Notes: generated by a model from the sequence alone, not told the origin. Counted from the stretch's first letter, positions 18,010 to 29,220 are shown. The stretch is 47,332 nt of DNA from Gyrodactylus bullatarudis (GCA_012064415.1 SSNU01000315.1:6790-54121), one strand, 5' to 3'. Translations and numbers: made by a program.

Positions 18010-18558
18010 TTGCTATTGGTCAGATTTTAAATAATGTTCCTTAAACTTGCATGTATATAAAATGAATCTAAGGTCGGTGTTTGGTCTGAAGAGAACCCAA
18101 AAAATCTTTATTTACCTGTACATTTTCATTATTCTGACCTCTACTTTTGACTAACTGACTTTAAATTTACACTACTTTTAAAAAATGTGCAGATTTATGA
18201 CCTTATAACTGTTATCATAGTAGTATAGTACGAGGAATTATTTTTGGTATCATTTTCTTGTTCCTAGGGAAATTTAATCTTTATTACTTTTCGAGGCCTT
18301 TTATGCTTCACTTACTCATAAGTAGACCAAAATCTATAGGTAGACAGAAATTTAAAATTATCATTAGTTTTTAAAGGTTTTATTTGAACATAAGAATACA
18401 TACCAAGAGTTTTGATAGAAATCCCAAAATGTACATAATGTTACATATTCTTCATAAAACCGGTCTATTAAAAAAACAAATGAAAATAAGATTATTTTGC
18501 TTGTTTGAATTAACAGTTAAATGATAACAAAAACCCCCAGAAAAAAATCATGTTTCAC
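18010..18558. other. No recognised feature
   Basis: AT-rich sequence between PLE and piggyBac. No frame or repeat supported. Confidence 0.4.
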
Positions 18559-19696
18559 TTAATCTTTCCAGGCAGGGTCATTTTGACCCTCCATTTGTTT
18601 GTATGGAAAAGATCTAATTTTTATTTTTTTACCATGATCTTCCACTTGAAATAGCTAGTTACATCTATCCTACATTTCCAGATGAAATCACATTCGGATT
18701 CTTCTAATGATTTTTGCAGATTCTTGATTTATTGGTTCAACTTACTTGAAATATTCGAGCACTATTGATAGGTTTCAATCATATCCATGAGTGACTTTGA
18801 TGATGACGACCTAGCTTTGCTATCTACTGAAGACGAATTTTCTACAGACGACAGTTCTTTGTCTAACGATATTGGAATGAATATCAGCATATCAGACTCC
18901 TTACCGTCTACACTTTCATCCCTGTCAAGTGAATCTGAGGATGACGAATATATGTCAAAAAATAATCTATATCAATGGTCAGATGGTCAATGAGCAGAGT
19001 ATACTCAGATTAAGACCTGGTCCAACGTTGTTCTCACAATCCCGTACACACTCGCCCTTGAGTGCATTTCATTGTTTCTTCCAAAATTTCTTTACAATGA
19101 CAATTTCCTTACCTCATTCCCTCTTTTGGAAAAACTTGCTACCAAAAGTATAACTTTGGTAGGAACTATCAGAAAGAACAAGGCCGAGCTTCCACCAGTG
19201 ATTTCAAAAAATGCTACATTAGGTTCCAAATACGCCTTCAGAGACAACATGACTCTTGTGTCCTATGTTCCAAGAAAAATAAAAATGTAATTTTCGTGTC
19301 TTCCTTCCACCTCAACCCAGATATAAATCAAAGTGGAAAACCAGATTTGATTAAATATTATATTATATTCCTGAAGTGTCTAACTCAGGAGATTTTCGAT
19401 AAATATGGAAAAAATAAACCGAATAAGATGAATGACTCTGTGTGCTCAACTTCTTTCACATCAGGCTCAATGAAAAGTGTTCGTTGCACAATTTGCCCAT
19501 ACAATAAAGAGAGAAAAACTTCCAAAAATTTATGTGATAAATGTCAAAAAGCTATTTGTAATGATCATTTAGTTAATATTTGTTCAAATTGCAAATAAAT
19601 TGAAATTTGAAAATTTTTAATAGTTGTATGATTCAGGGTCAAAATGACCCTTTTAGGAACATTTGTTTATTTATTTTTTGGTACCAGTAGGGTTAA
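18559..19696 (+). mobile_element. Internally deleted piggyBac-like transposon
   Basis: Both ends have TTAA (18559-18562 and 19693-19696) followed inward by a copy of GGGTCATTTTGACCC (18575-18589; 19636-19650 reads as its complement). piggyBac elements insert at TTAA. At about 1.1 kb it is under half the usual 2.4 kb or more, in line with the transposase deletions. The outer few bases of the two ends do not match well, so the exact left end is uncertain. Confidence 0.7.
18787..19598 (+). pseudogene. piggyBac-type transposase, deleted
   Basis: The N-terminus (from ATG 18787) is acidic and serine-rich, MSDFDDDDLALLSTEDEFST through LSSESEDDEY, as in piggyBac proteins, and ends at a stop (18991-18993). 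Most of the DDE core is deleted. A later block reads YNDNFLTSFPLLEKLATKSI, then VGTIRKNKAELPP, the stretch around the third catalytic aspartate. After another frameshift near 19290 the C-terminal cysteine-rich domain is intact: VRCTICPYNKERKT, LCDKCQKAICNDHL and ICSNCK, ending at 19598. This Cys/His pattern is the known DNA-end-binding domain of the family. Confidence 0.85.
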
Positions 19697-19822
19697 GGAA
19701 CATTTATTGCAAGATCTCATCTTCCTCTATGGGAGATTATCAGGCTTGTATATGTCAAAGCAGATAGTCTAAATTATATCTCATGAACACTGACGAAGTC
19801 GCAACCAACACTTGTATCAACC

Positions 19823-19894
19823 CCAAGGAAAAGAAACAGATAAGACGATGACATAGGACAAAACAAGATCACCAAATATTTTTCCCAGATGTAA
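19823..19894 (+). pseudogene. PLE group B copy 2: last codons
   Basis: It encodes the basic tail and the ending DDIGQNKITKYFSQM with the stop at 19892-19894, nearly the same as the end of copy 1 (10907-11404). The rest of the nuclease is absent. The pseudo-LTR follows directly. Confidence 0.75.
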
Positions 19895-20425
19895 CCATTA
19901 TATTCATACCTCGTATTTTCAAATTACTTTGTGCTTTCAATTACAATAACACTACCCACCCCCTTGTACATAATTTCTATTAATCATATTACAGACTCAA
20001 ACGTGATATATATCACTCTTCCCGAATAATAATAGAGTCTATGTTATTAGTAAACACACGCAACTGAGTTAAAATCAATATTTTGTACACAGTTTTCCTT
20101 ATATAAATCTGGCATGTAAATGCTGATGAGTATGCCACGAAATAAAATCGCTGTATTCTTATTACTAATTGGCATCACCTTCTTTCTTAGGGAAATAACC
20201 GTAGCTCAACTAAAATCAGAGATCCAAACATTTCTCTCTCTCAATGAATTTTATTTTAGATTGACAAAACTCTGCCAAAGCATAATCATACTAAGGAGAA
20301 TTCAGAGGCGTAGTGATATGGTTTGTGAATTGATAACAGATAAAGTACTGAAAAAGTATTACTATGACGGAAGAAACTCTTAATTCGATATCGTATCAAA
20401 ATTTGTTAAAATATCAACAGTTGCC
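19895..20425 (+). mobile_element. PLE group B copy 2: pseudo-LTR and start of ORF
   Basis: A C-rich CCCACCCCC tract (about 19955-19965) is followed by the 350-bp block 20076-20425, shared with 11431-11780, including the ribozyme-like motif and the same 87-codon frame at 20120-20383. Both copies end at the same base after CAACAGTTGCC and pass into unrelated DNA. Confidence 0.72.
20110..20142 (+). ncRNA. Hammerhead-like motif, PLE group B copy 2
   Basis: TGGCAT (20110-20115), CTGATGA (20123-20129), GTATGCCAC (20130-20138) and GAAA (20139-20142), identical to 11465-11497. Helix I is unresolved. Confidence 0.5.
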
Positions 20426-21484
20426 GAATTTCTCACACCTAGATGTTAGAAATTGGATTAGCAAGTGTAAATTCCTTGAAGGAACCAAATAATATTAATT
20501 TCATGGCAGCAGACGTACACACGTTTCGTTCTTATTAGGACTCGTCAGCACACCATAGCCAGGATCAAACCCGACTCACAAGGCCAGAACCCCGATCGTC
20601 TTCTTTTAGTCTATATTCCCATAGTTGCCATATAACGTTAATTAATCAACAATCGTGTATAATATTATGCAATTAAAGATTTTAACATTTCGAAGATGAA
20701 ATTCAATCTAGTTTTTTTAAGGTATACAATTTTCGTGGGTGGATTATATTATAATTTATTATAATTTTAAGAAAGGATTATATTTTTGATAAATTTTAAT
20801 ACACAATAACCAGAGCCTCAAAAATAATTGCTTAAAAATCGTATATACAAATATATGTCAAATACAAATATGGTTAAAAGTATATATGAAGTATTATTCC
20901 AGTACCAAGTTAGTACAAACACTTAATTTCAGGTTTATACTAACTTTGTACTGATGCAGGCTTTGTACAAGTAAATTTAGAGATTTACTGATTCAGTGTT
21001 TGTATGGTAACATATATATTTCCTAGGAACTTCAATTTTTTAATTTGAACGTACCCGTTACTATTCAGCATTAAATGAAATTATATTATTTCGTTTTGAA
21101 CTATATTGACAAGGTAAAAGTTAGATGCAAGAAAGATTAAAATATTTATAATTAAAAATTATATACTTTTAAAAAATATTGATGGTTGAGAATATTTTGA
21201 ACCGAATGTGAGAATGTGAAGCTGAAAATGCCAGTTATACAGAGCTGAATTTTCACGCAACGAAGAAACGAGAAATCTTAGTTTTCGATTGATACCAATA
21301 ACACTATTCTACAGATAGTAGAACCTGGGTAAATGAAAATAATCAGCTGTAAGAACTTTATGTGGCGACGGGGACCAAAAAATAAATATATTCTCAAATG
21401 ATTAGAACCATTTAAATCAGCGCAAAATTCAAAACACCATATTTGAAAATTGCCCTTAAAAATTTATGTTAACTAGTGGTGCAA
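20426..21484. other. No recognised feature
   Basis: AT-rich sequence. GTTTGTATGGTAACATATATA at about 20999-21019 resembles the start of the 40.1 kb repeat cluster. No coding frame. Confidence 0.4.
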
Positions 21485-21660
21485 CAGTAGAGAGAAAAGC
21501 TCACATAGGCCAAGGTTGTTGAAGATAGAAATAGTTTTCCGAGCACATATATTAGGTTTGTAGGAATTTCTCCTCTACATACACGTATATATGCTGCTAT
21601 CTCCAGGGTTTTTTGTATGAAATGGAAATATTCGAAATTGAAGCCACGTGGTTTTCATCC
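21485..21660 (-). pseudogene. PLE group A relic: GIY-YIG end
   Basis: The minus strand shows the decayed nuclease end: a stretch like NFEYFHFIQKTLE, an acidic EKFL, and NLIYVLGKLFLS where intact copies have PNLCVQKNYS, then the conserved sequence around the stop (GAGCTTTTCTCTCTAC on minus). It is related to 9825-9975. Confidence 0.55.
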
Positions 21661-22009
21661 TCAAGCTGTCAAGCTTTCACCTCCAAGAAAGAAGTGAAAA
21701 TCATAGGATAAATAACTTCTCCAATAACAAAGAAATTAAATTCATTAATACTACTTGTTTTACAACTTCCATTCTGTAGGAAAATAAAATCAAAAGTCAA
21801 GTTAGTAAATTCAAAAGCTAATCTTTCATTCATAATGACAAATAAGAAGATAAAATATAAATTCATATTACAAGAGGAAAATTAAGAAATTCGTTGGGAA
21901 TTGTTTTGATTTTATTTAAAATTCAACTGAATCTTCGGATTGAATATATCCAGGATAGTATTTTTGACATGATTAGTGTATTTAGTAATCTTATCCGAAG
22001 TTGAAAAAA

Positions 22010-22166
22010 TTTCTTGATTCTAAAACAATTTCTTCCAGAATTCTCAATCGATATTCAGCGATACTTTGCCTTCCTGTTCCTCTGATATCTCAACCCATCT
22101 TTTTCGTTTGAAAAAAATTCCAAAACCTTCGCACGGACGCTATCAGGGTATTTATTCCTAGGCATG
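22010..22166 (-). pseudogene. Possible transposase N-terminus (Tc1/mariner-like)
   Basis: From an ATG at about 22164 (minus) the frame reads MPRNKYPDSVRAKVLEFF, then frameshifts into more helix-rich sequence. It looks like the start of a helix-turn-helix domain, as in Tc1/mariner proteins, but is too short to be sure. A trace of a PLE N-terminus on the plus strand (NLSGCSDVFD, about 22214-22243) lies next to it. Confidence 0.35.
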
Positions 22167-22859
22167 GTTTGAAGTGATTAATATCGAGCAAGGGTATGAA
22201 CTTTTTGTCTAACTCTTTGAATTTAAGTGGATGCTCAGACGTTTTTGATTAAAAACGTGACCCACGATTAGTTCGTGAGATGTTAAAAAGTAATGGTTAT
22301 CTGAACTAGAGTACCCCATAATATATTTTGTGAAATGACTGTCTGTATTTTAATGCTAAAATTTCCCTTTATATTACAGATTTTTTATTACATTAAAGTT
22401 TGACTCGGATGGAGGAAGGGCAGCTCATGTTTCAGTCTACTCTCGACATATTGTGAAATAATGAATCGTGACTTTTGTCAGATTGAAGTTTTTCGTTTGT
22501 GATTCTCTGTTTCCATTGTTCGTATTGGGTAAGTAAGTTGATGAAGTTGTTACCTATCATAACTTTTCAAATAAAAGCAAATATACTATTTTTCATTGAA
22601 ATTGAAAACGAAAAATATGTGAGGCACTTTTTATTAGCATAAAAATTCTCCTTCTCCTGAAAGATTTCGAGAATTGTTATAAAAATTGAATCTTGTAGAT
22701 TATAATCATTAAATTCTCAGCAATTATTTTGATTTTCAAACTTTAGTTCATCAATATTTTTTCTCGTATGATTTAACGTGCTAAGATACAAAATTTTTTT
22801 ATTAATCTATTTTTTAATGTTTGAAATCAATTGAAATTTCCTGATGGTTTTCTGAGTAT

Positions 22860-23360
22860 AACTTTCCATCAAAAATAATTTACAGTTAAGTTCCTGATAA
22901 AATCATTGCTGATTATACCATAATTGAAGCTACACTATGTTAGAAGTTCTGTATTTCTTGGGATCCTTCCCATCTGAGCACCAATGACAGTTTAAGCCAT
23001 CAGGTATATCCATATCAAACTTTTTCTCATTAGAAATCATGATTTTGTCCCAAAAGTCGCTTTGACATTATTTGTACTTGATTCTTTTAGATCGAATATT
23101 TATATGGTATTCTGAACGTTTTAGGCATTTTTCACTTCATTAAAGACAACTTGGATAATTTTTCGATTTAGAATTATTCCCAAATTTCTGCTCAAATCTT
23201 GTCTGGCTTTTGCATGATTGAAGTTCACAAGTTTTTTTAATAACAATCTTCTAAACTGTTCTATCAGAAATTTTTGCCATTTTCAATCTCTTACTAAGTT
23301 CTTTTGGGAAATTTTGTTTGATATTTCTGATTTTTGATTTCTTATATGTTGTGAGAGAAC
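22860..23360 (-). pseudogene. Tc1-like transposase relic
   Basis: On the minus strand, in shifting frames: a stretch ending in NFNHAKARQDLSRNLGI, matching NCNQAKAKLDLSLNLRTI of the 1113-1446 Tc1, then NEKKFDMDIPDGLN, matching the Tc1 catalytic strand (family form DEKKFNLDGPDG) that carries the first catalytic aspartate, then a decayed equivalent of the GG.S.MVWG motif. It is an older copy of the same Tc1 family. Confidence 0.6.
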
Positions 23361-23765
23361 ATTAGAATATTTAGAGAATTTCCCTTTATTTTCAAGACTT
23401 TAATTTGGAATATTTTATCGTCATGAGCTCTTAATTTTTGAATAATTGAGATTGTGCATTTCTTCCTAATCATGAATTTACTTTGATTTCAAATTGAATT
23501 TATTTAACCGTGAATCACATATTTTCTACCAATATTTTTTTAAACTTTTAATTCTCCCTTTAATGATAGACTTACCATCTATTCCTTCTAAGCATGAATT
23601 AAGCTGGTTAATATGAAGTTGAAGCATCTTAAAATATTTTTCTTAAAGATGATAATATAGTTTTGTAGCAAGCGAACAACGTTATATTTAATACACGCCG
23701 AACAGCTCCCTGAAGATCTACTGGGTAGAAAAATCTTCTACTCAAAAATTTCCACCTCGAAGATT
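23361..23765. other. No recognised feature
   Basis: AT-rich sequence. No coding frame or repeat that I could support. Confidence 0.4.
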
Positions 23766-23880
23766 CTTCAAATCAACTGATAGTAAATTTAATTATCTAC
23801 AACTTGATATAAAATTTGTTCCATGATGACCTATAATAACCAAATAATGACCATATATGAGTGACAACATTTTTTATGTC
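23766..23880 (+). repeat. Dispersed repeat, copy 2
   Basis: Matches 12256-12365, with an insertion of about 15 bases. It ends shortly before PLE group B copy 3 begins. Confidence 0.6.
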
Positions 23881-23904
23881 TACCACTATCTATTATTATT
23901 TCAT

Positions 23905-25424
23905 TTAAGAACTTACGATCTTTGCCTTCTGAAATTAAAAAAAATATGACAGATATGAGCCAATCAGCAACACACGGAATCGCGAAATGGTTAGCTGAAT
24001 TATTAAAACCAACTCTCAAAAGTAAACATAGTATCAAAGACACCTTCGACTTTGTAGATAAAGTAAAAGAAATAAACTGTCAAGACGCAGTGATGCTTTC
24101 TCTGGATGTTGAATCTTTATTCACCAACATTCCACTCGAAGAAACAGTAGAACACATAGTATGGAAAGTCAGAGAGTCAAATAGCAACTTTCCTCTAAGA
24201 AGCACAACACTCAGAAGACTGATACACTTGTGTTGTAAAAATGTAGCCTTCTCATTCAACCACGGAATTTACATTCAAAAAGATGGGGTGGCTATGGGAT
24301 CTCCACTAGGCCCAATATTTACCGAATCTTTCATGAAAAAGATGGAGTCAGGAAATCTCAGACAAACCATAGAGAACGCGAAATATTATTATAGATATGT
24401 AGACGATACAATTCTTATAGTCAACAAAAACGAAGATACTAAAGCCATATTGGAAAAACTCAACAATGCTCATAAAAATCTAAGTTTCACCATGGAAAAA
24501 GAACAAAATGAAGAACTACCTTTCTTAGATGTACAACTATCGAGAACCACATCAGGAGAAATAAAGAGAAGAATATATAAAAAACCCTCATTCACAGGAA
24601 AATTACTTCGTTACAACTCATTTTGCCCACGAGAATACAAAAGAGGACTGATAATATCCTTGTTTACTCGTGCTAAGCGAATAGTATCTGAGGAATTTTG
24701 GAGAAAAAGAAAAACTAATGGACATTTTTATAAAAAATGACTACCCCATAAATTTCATCAAGATTACCTTAGAGTCCATAGAAGAGGAACGAAACATCAA
24801 ACCTAACGAAGAGGAGAAAAAAGAAATAAGACTATGCATACCATTCAAAGGAGATCAGACCAGCTCAATATACAAGAAAAAACTAAAGGAAAGATTCGAC
24901 AAAACATACCCAGACAAAACCCTAAGAATATTCTTCAAAACCACGAAATTTTTTTCAAACCAAACCAAAGATAAACTAGACCCATTGAAACAGACTCACG
25001 TTGTATATAATTTCAAATGTCTTTGCAATTCTGAGTACATAGGACATACCTATCGACGTCTTGAAGAAAGGATAAATGAAAATCTATATACTGGGACGAC
25101 ATCGGTCAGAGAACACCTGAGAGAATGTCCAGAAAAAGTTTCCCATCAAATTTTGAAATCCTTTACAAACAACCAGGGAACAATCTGACAGCTCTCAAGA
25201 CAGCATAGGCTCTCCTCATTGAAAAAGAAAAGCCTAACTTGTGCGTACAGAATGTAGCTATCAAACCACTAGTCCTACCTAGAGGAACTTTGAAAAAAAT
25301 AGACGCGAATGAAGAGACCAGAGAGAAATTAGCTAATTCCCATCCTTCAACCAGATCCAGACCAAGAAAAAAGAATATGGCGGAAGGAAACCTAGATCAG
25401 AAAAAGATAACCAGATACAGATAA
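23905..25424 (+). pseudogene. PLE group B copy 3: reverse transcriptase plus GIY-YIG (most complete RT)
   Basis: An uninterrupted RT core (23922-24737) holds DMSQSATHGIAKWLAELLKP, SLDVESLFTNIP (motif A aspartate), IYIQKDGVAMGSPLGPIF (motif B), YRYVDDTILIV (motif C, YVDD), and LSFTMEKEQNEELPFLDVQL. A frameshift near 24735 leads to the linker and LDPLKQTHVVYNFKC, then CLCNSEYIGHTYRRLEERI, NENLYTG. A further frameshift at about 25143 and a stop at 25207 break the nuclease. The tail (25239-25424) has SRPRKKNMAEG and QKKITRYR, so the last aromatic of the PIP-like motif is changed. The earliest RT region and N-terminus are missing. It makes RNA-templated DNA at nicked target sites by family analogy. 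Confidence 0.88.
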
Positions 25425-25904
25425 AAGCTCCGATTAGTTAACCATTTTTTCCAAAAGTGAATTAATACGATGTTTTATACCTCTCTGCCCAAAAGGGTAG
25501 AACTGTAATGAAGCAATGATTGGTCCATATGTTAAGTCGAATTTGATTGGCTGTTGTATACTTACACACAATTCTTCTCATTCCCGTAGATGAATCCTAT
25601 GCTAAGGATGGATATTCAATGAATTAACTGTATTTTGAATAATCAAATTTAAACTATAGATCAACTAGATTTTGGGTTAGAATAAAACCGTTTTTTATAC
25701 ATAAAAATAATTTTATAGAATTAGAAGCTCATTGGATGAGAAATAACTAATACATAACATTTGTTTTTGATGTTAATTTCCTTCCTGAAGTTTTTATTCC
25801 AATTTTATAATACAATTGGATACAATTTTTACAATAAAATACAAATACATGTAGTGATTATGAGTCTTGACGTAATGTAGTGGGAAAATCTTCACACATT
25901 AGAC
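25425..25904. other. PLE group B 3' flank with a minus-strand promoter-like site
   Basis: On the minus strand 25471-25500 reads TTTTGGGCAGAGAGGTATAA followed by AACA, the same module as 26281-26304. No ribozyme motif is visible here, unlike in other group B copies. Confidence 0.45.
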
Positions 25905-26395
25905 ATGTTATTTTAACCTTTGACTTACAACACCAGGGGGGGGGTCCAGCATTCTGTCTATCCGTTTTGGCTGGATAAGATTTAAGGATGATATTTTTCA
26001 ATATCGATTTTTTTTGGTTCACATATTGTTTCTCAAACTATTCTGGCAAATCTTGTGATTATAGTTTGATTTTTATAAAGAATGCATAGAATTTTATGCT
26101 CTTTCGAATGGTGTAAGTCTCTTTATGTAAAAAGTTGAAATAACAGAGTTATTTTATCTTTGTTATTATTCATCCTAGACAATTTTTTGTTAATGCATTG
26201 AAAAGAGGAGAATTGGGGATGAGGTGAAAAACTGCCTGTTCATTATTGGCTAACGAGTGCTCAACGCTGATTGGCTGGAATTTTGGGGCAGAGAGGTATA
26301 AAAGTTAACCTCCATGACATTTTTAATCTATCTCGAGTCATTGACTGTACTGTATTAAATAAATTAGGTTAAATTTTTTTCGTCATATAAAAGAA
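25905..26395 (+). repeat. PLE group B-associated repeat with promoter-like end
   Basis: This block recurs inverted at 43840-44305. Shared landmarks are CCAGCATTCTGTCTATCC, AATATCGATTTTT, AAGTTGAAATAACAGAGTTA, GAGTGCTCAACGCTGATTG and GGGGCAGAGAGGTAT. Both copies start 450-490 nt after the stop of a group B PLE on the same strand as that PLE, so it is probably the distal part of the group B pseudo-LTR. Confidence 0.7.
26245..26304 (+). promoter_or_regulatory. Promoter-like module in group B repeat
   Basis: Two ATTGG boxes (26245-26249, 26270-26274; inverted CCAAT) precede TTTTGGGGCAGAGAGG (26281-26296) and TATAAAA (26297-26303). Spacing and order match a TATA promoter. This is the best preserved example of the module. 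Confidence 0.55.
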
Positions 26396-26951
26396 GACTT
26401 TTATTCTTACTTATAGAATTTGGGATGAATTTTTGCGTTTTATTAAGCTTACCATCAACATTAAATTCCGAAAATACTTGAATGTTTTAATGGTCAAAAA
26501 AGATTTGCTCACCCTCCTCAACTATAAATTTTATAGCGTTTTATAATTTTTTTGATAATGCTTATTCATAACTTTAACGTCGAAACATTAATGTTTTTTC
26601 CTAATGTCCAATTAAAACCTACAAAAAACTCAATATTCTTCTCACAGAAAATAATATTTTATTTGAATTCTATAACGGACATTCGAAAAAATTCCGAAAA
26701 AATTCAATCTGACCAAAATTAGACCGTTTTTTTGAATTTAGAGAATGTACCAGATTTACATTTTTTCTTTTGAGCTCAAAATTTTCATAGATTTTGATGA
26801 TTTGAAGCAGTTAAATGCAGTTATTTGGGATTAACATTGAACGAAAAATTCGAATTCACCTGCAGAAGTTCACTGAAATTCGTCATTACTGTTGGAAATC
26901 GAACCATTTGAATTTTTCGATTATCACGAAGGCAAATTACCCAAAATCTAG
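26396..26951. other. No recognised feature
   Basis: AT-rich sequence. No coding frame or terminal structure. Confidence 0.4.
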
Positions 26952-27071
26952 AAGTTAAATTTCTCTCGGAAAAAGTAAGATCTTTGCTATCTCTATGACT
27001 ATCGTTATCGAATTACGAATAAGTAATTCACGTAGTTTTTCAAACACGACCGAAAATCCACTTATATTCAT
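26952..27071 (-). CDS. PLE group A N-terminal fragment (tandem neighbour)
   Basis: From an ATG at 27069-27071 on the minus strand the frame reads MNISGFSVVFEKLRELL and ends after 39 codons. It aligns with MYLSGFSDVFEQLRESL at 29187. It lies just downstream of the hammerhead of the copy at 27298-27864, so a second PLE starts where the first ends. Confidence 0.65.
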
Positions 27072-27102
27072 AATTTAGAAAATTGAAAAAAGGTATATTA
27101 AA

Positions 27103-27137
27103 ACCAAATGTACATTTCTTGAAGTATCATCAGTGGT
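27103..27137 (-). ncRNA. Hammerhead motif, PLE group A (27 kb)
   Basis: On the minus strand CTGATGA occupies 27127-27133 and GAAA 27115-27118. Helix I pairs ACCA (27134-27137) with TGGT (27103-27106). Helix III is the palindrome TGTACA (27109-27114), then TT. Helix II (TACTTCAA) has one closing pair only. The core is intact. Confidence 0.68.
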
Positions 27138-27297
27138 AATTCTTCAAAAATGATATAAGTTAAGAATTCATTCAAGATAATATTTTACAAATCATGAAAG
27201 AAATAGTAAAGTCAAAGAAAATAATAATAAAATGCAAGCTGAAAAAACACCAAAACTCTCCAATAAATAGCAACAGTGGAGAGAAAAGTGAAAAAGC

Positions 27298-27864
27298 TCA
27301 CATAGGCCAAGGGAGTTGAAGATTATAGGAATAATTTTTCTGAACACATAGATTAGGTTTATATAGGTTAATAAGAAATTTCTCTTTCACCCATACATCT
27401 ATGCTGTCGTCATTAGGGTTTTTGTATAAAACGGAAAAATTTGAAATTGAAGCTGTATGATCTTCTTGTTTAAGATGCCTTGTAACCGCAGTATCCTTCT
27501 TCAGATGATCCTCCGCTCGTGTAGATAATTTCCTAATCGTTCTACCTATATACGAGGCTCCACAATCACATTGGAATTTGTAAACTAATAGAGTTTTCTC
27601 CTCTGGCTTCAGTAAATCCTTATGAATTAAACTAAACAATCTCTGAGTTTTAAATACAATTTTCAATTGTATGTTATTATAATGTTGATTGATGAGATCA
27701 TTTAGCCTTCTTCTAATGTCATTGCTGAACCCATCACCTTTGAAGTTAAGCTTCATAAAAATAGTTGTTTTCTCCAATTCATCTGTTTCGACAACCTCAT
27801 TTCTATCCATAGATACACTCATGAAATTGTCAACAAATTTACCAGGATAACCATTTTCCTTCAG
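27298..27864 (-). CDS. PLE group A copy 6: linker and GIY-YIG endonuclease, open
   Basis: About 188 codons of group A homology are uninterrupted: LKENGYPGKFVDNFM, then MKLNFKGDGFSNDIRRRLND, LKIVFKTQRLFSLIHKDLL, VYKFQCDCGASYIGRTIRKL, the histidine in DHLKKDTAVTRH, the acidic VKEKF and KPNLCVQKNYSYNLQLPWPM, stop at 27298-27300. All expected GIY-YIG catalytic positions are present. The RT is absent: homology starts abruptly at 27864, and the open frame upstream of that point is unrelated sequence. It is the best preserved group A nuclease in the window. Confidence 0.87.
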   Translation of the reverse strand: MKENGYPGKFVDNFMSVSMDRNEVVETDELEKTTIFMKLNFKGDGFSNDIRRRLNDLINQHYNNIQLKIVFKTQRLFSLIHKDLLKPEEKTLLVYKFQCDCGASYIGRTIRKLSTRAEDHLKKDTAVTRHLKQEDHTASISNFSVLYKNPNDDSIDVWVKEKFLINLYKPNLCVQKNYSYNLQLPWPM

Positions 27865-27899
27865 ACAATCGATAAAAATTTTGGGTTTCAAAGTTGAAA

Positions 27900-28611
27900 A
27901 AATGTAAATTAGGTGCACTATCGAAATCCAGAAATTGGCCTAATTTTGGTCAGATTGAATTTCTTGAATATCCACATCTTATTAGCTCATTCCGTTTTAG
28001 AATTCAAAAAAATTATTATTTTCTGAATCCGGATAAAATTATCGTGTTTTTTGTAGAAATAGTAAATTCTCATTTTTATGTTAATTACACTGCTCGAAGA
28101 AAAAATACTTTTTCTTTAGAGTTGAAAAAAATTAGTGTATTTTAGCTCAAAATTTTACGCTGATTCCGAATTTATAATTTGTTTTATCAATTTCGGCTCA
28201 AAAACATAACTTATGACCTACTAAAGTGTTATTAACAATTTTAGTAACTACGTAGTAACTAAATGGGAATACTTATTTTCAAAACATACAACAGTGAAAT
28301 ATGGCTCATCTTGAAGCTTAGTAAATTTTGCATCAACTGAGAAAATTTCATCATCCTACGTCTTTTTATACAAAAGTTTCATTCGTGCAAAGTTTAAAAG
28401 TACTTGAAAAATCGCTCATAGAAACACGATTTTTTTTCTTTGATCTTACATTACTCACTACCAAGGTTTTTCATAATGAATTCAACAGGAAATTTATTCA
28501 GCTTTAAAATGGAATGTATTTTGTTTACATCATCGCCAGATTAGCTTCTGTTTTTTTTGATTTTTAAGTGGTCCACTTCAATGGTTATGCCTTGACCTCT
28601 AAGTCATTTTC
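27900..28611. other. Gap with a possible MITE end
   Basis: CACTGCTCG at 28088-28096 equals the end of the MITE at 3694. A degraded CAGTG near 28291 could be the other end of a short relative. No coding frame is supported. Confidence 0.3.
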
Positions 28612-29187
28612 TTAAAAACTCAAGTGTTTTAAAGCATGTAAAACATGTTTGTTTGTTTGTTTTGGGCCGAGAGATAGGATTTCTTTTTGCTCCTTAGATA
28701 ATTCTATATCCGTGAAGTTGAAGATTCCTTTTTCATGAAATCGAAGACTTTTCCCAAATTCTTTGAATAAGGATTTATATTTATGGTTGCTTATTGCTTC
28801 ACCTGATTCAACAAAAAAACGTAGTAAAGCATCATTAAAATCATTATCGATTTTCATGAGAACCAACTTATTAGCAATGAAATTTAATAAAACTTGAGTT
28901 CGTTCTTCGAAGTTCTGAATATCTTCTCTAACCTTGAGGATGACGTGTTCTTCTCTATGAAAACGAACATCTCTGGGGACTTTCTTCCAATAAGATCTTG
29001 GAAATTGGTTCCTTTCAAGACATTCTCGGTAAAACTTCAACTGGCCATAAGTGTGATAAAGTTTAGAATTAGAAGCTAAGATTGTGCGAAGAAGGTTATT
29101 CTGTTCAGGGATCCGGTTGTAAAGATTCTTACGTTGGAGTGATTCACGTAGTTGTTCAAAAACGTCCGAAAATCCACTTAAATACAT
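28612..29187 (-). CDS. PLE group A N-terminal domain, open
   Basis: This is an uninterrupted 191-codon frame from an ATG at 29185-29187, MYLSGFSDVFEQLRESLQRK. It is helical and charged, with QLKFYRECLERNQFPRSYWK, VILKVREDIQNFEERTQVLL and, near its end, QKEILSLGPKQTNKHVLHAL. A short LxxGPxF-like block before the RT is typical of PLE proteins, which supports the assignment as the region upstream of RT. It starts 34 nt after a hammerhead motif, so it is the 5' end of a PLE whose pseudo-LTR is shared with the copy upstream. The frame ends at 28612 without reaching RT motifs; the rest is lost. Confidence 0.72.
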   Translation of the reverse strand: MYLSGFSDVFEQLRESLQRKNLYNRIPEQNNLLRTILASNSKLYHTYGQLKFYRECLERNQFPRSYWKKVPRDVRFHREEHVILKVREDIQNFEERTQVLLNFIANKLVLMKIDNDFNDALLRFFVESGEAISNHKYKSLFKEFGKSLRFHEKGIFNFTDIELSKEQKEILSLGPKQTNKHVLHALKHLSF

Positions 29188-29220
29188 AATTCAGGAATTA
29201 TATAAGAAGATATATTTAAA

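Noticed and set aside
19788..19830. CTGACGAAGTCGC as another hammerhead core
   Set aside because: No GAAA at a sensible distance, no pairing helix I, and it lies in what should be group B coding sequence.
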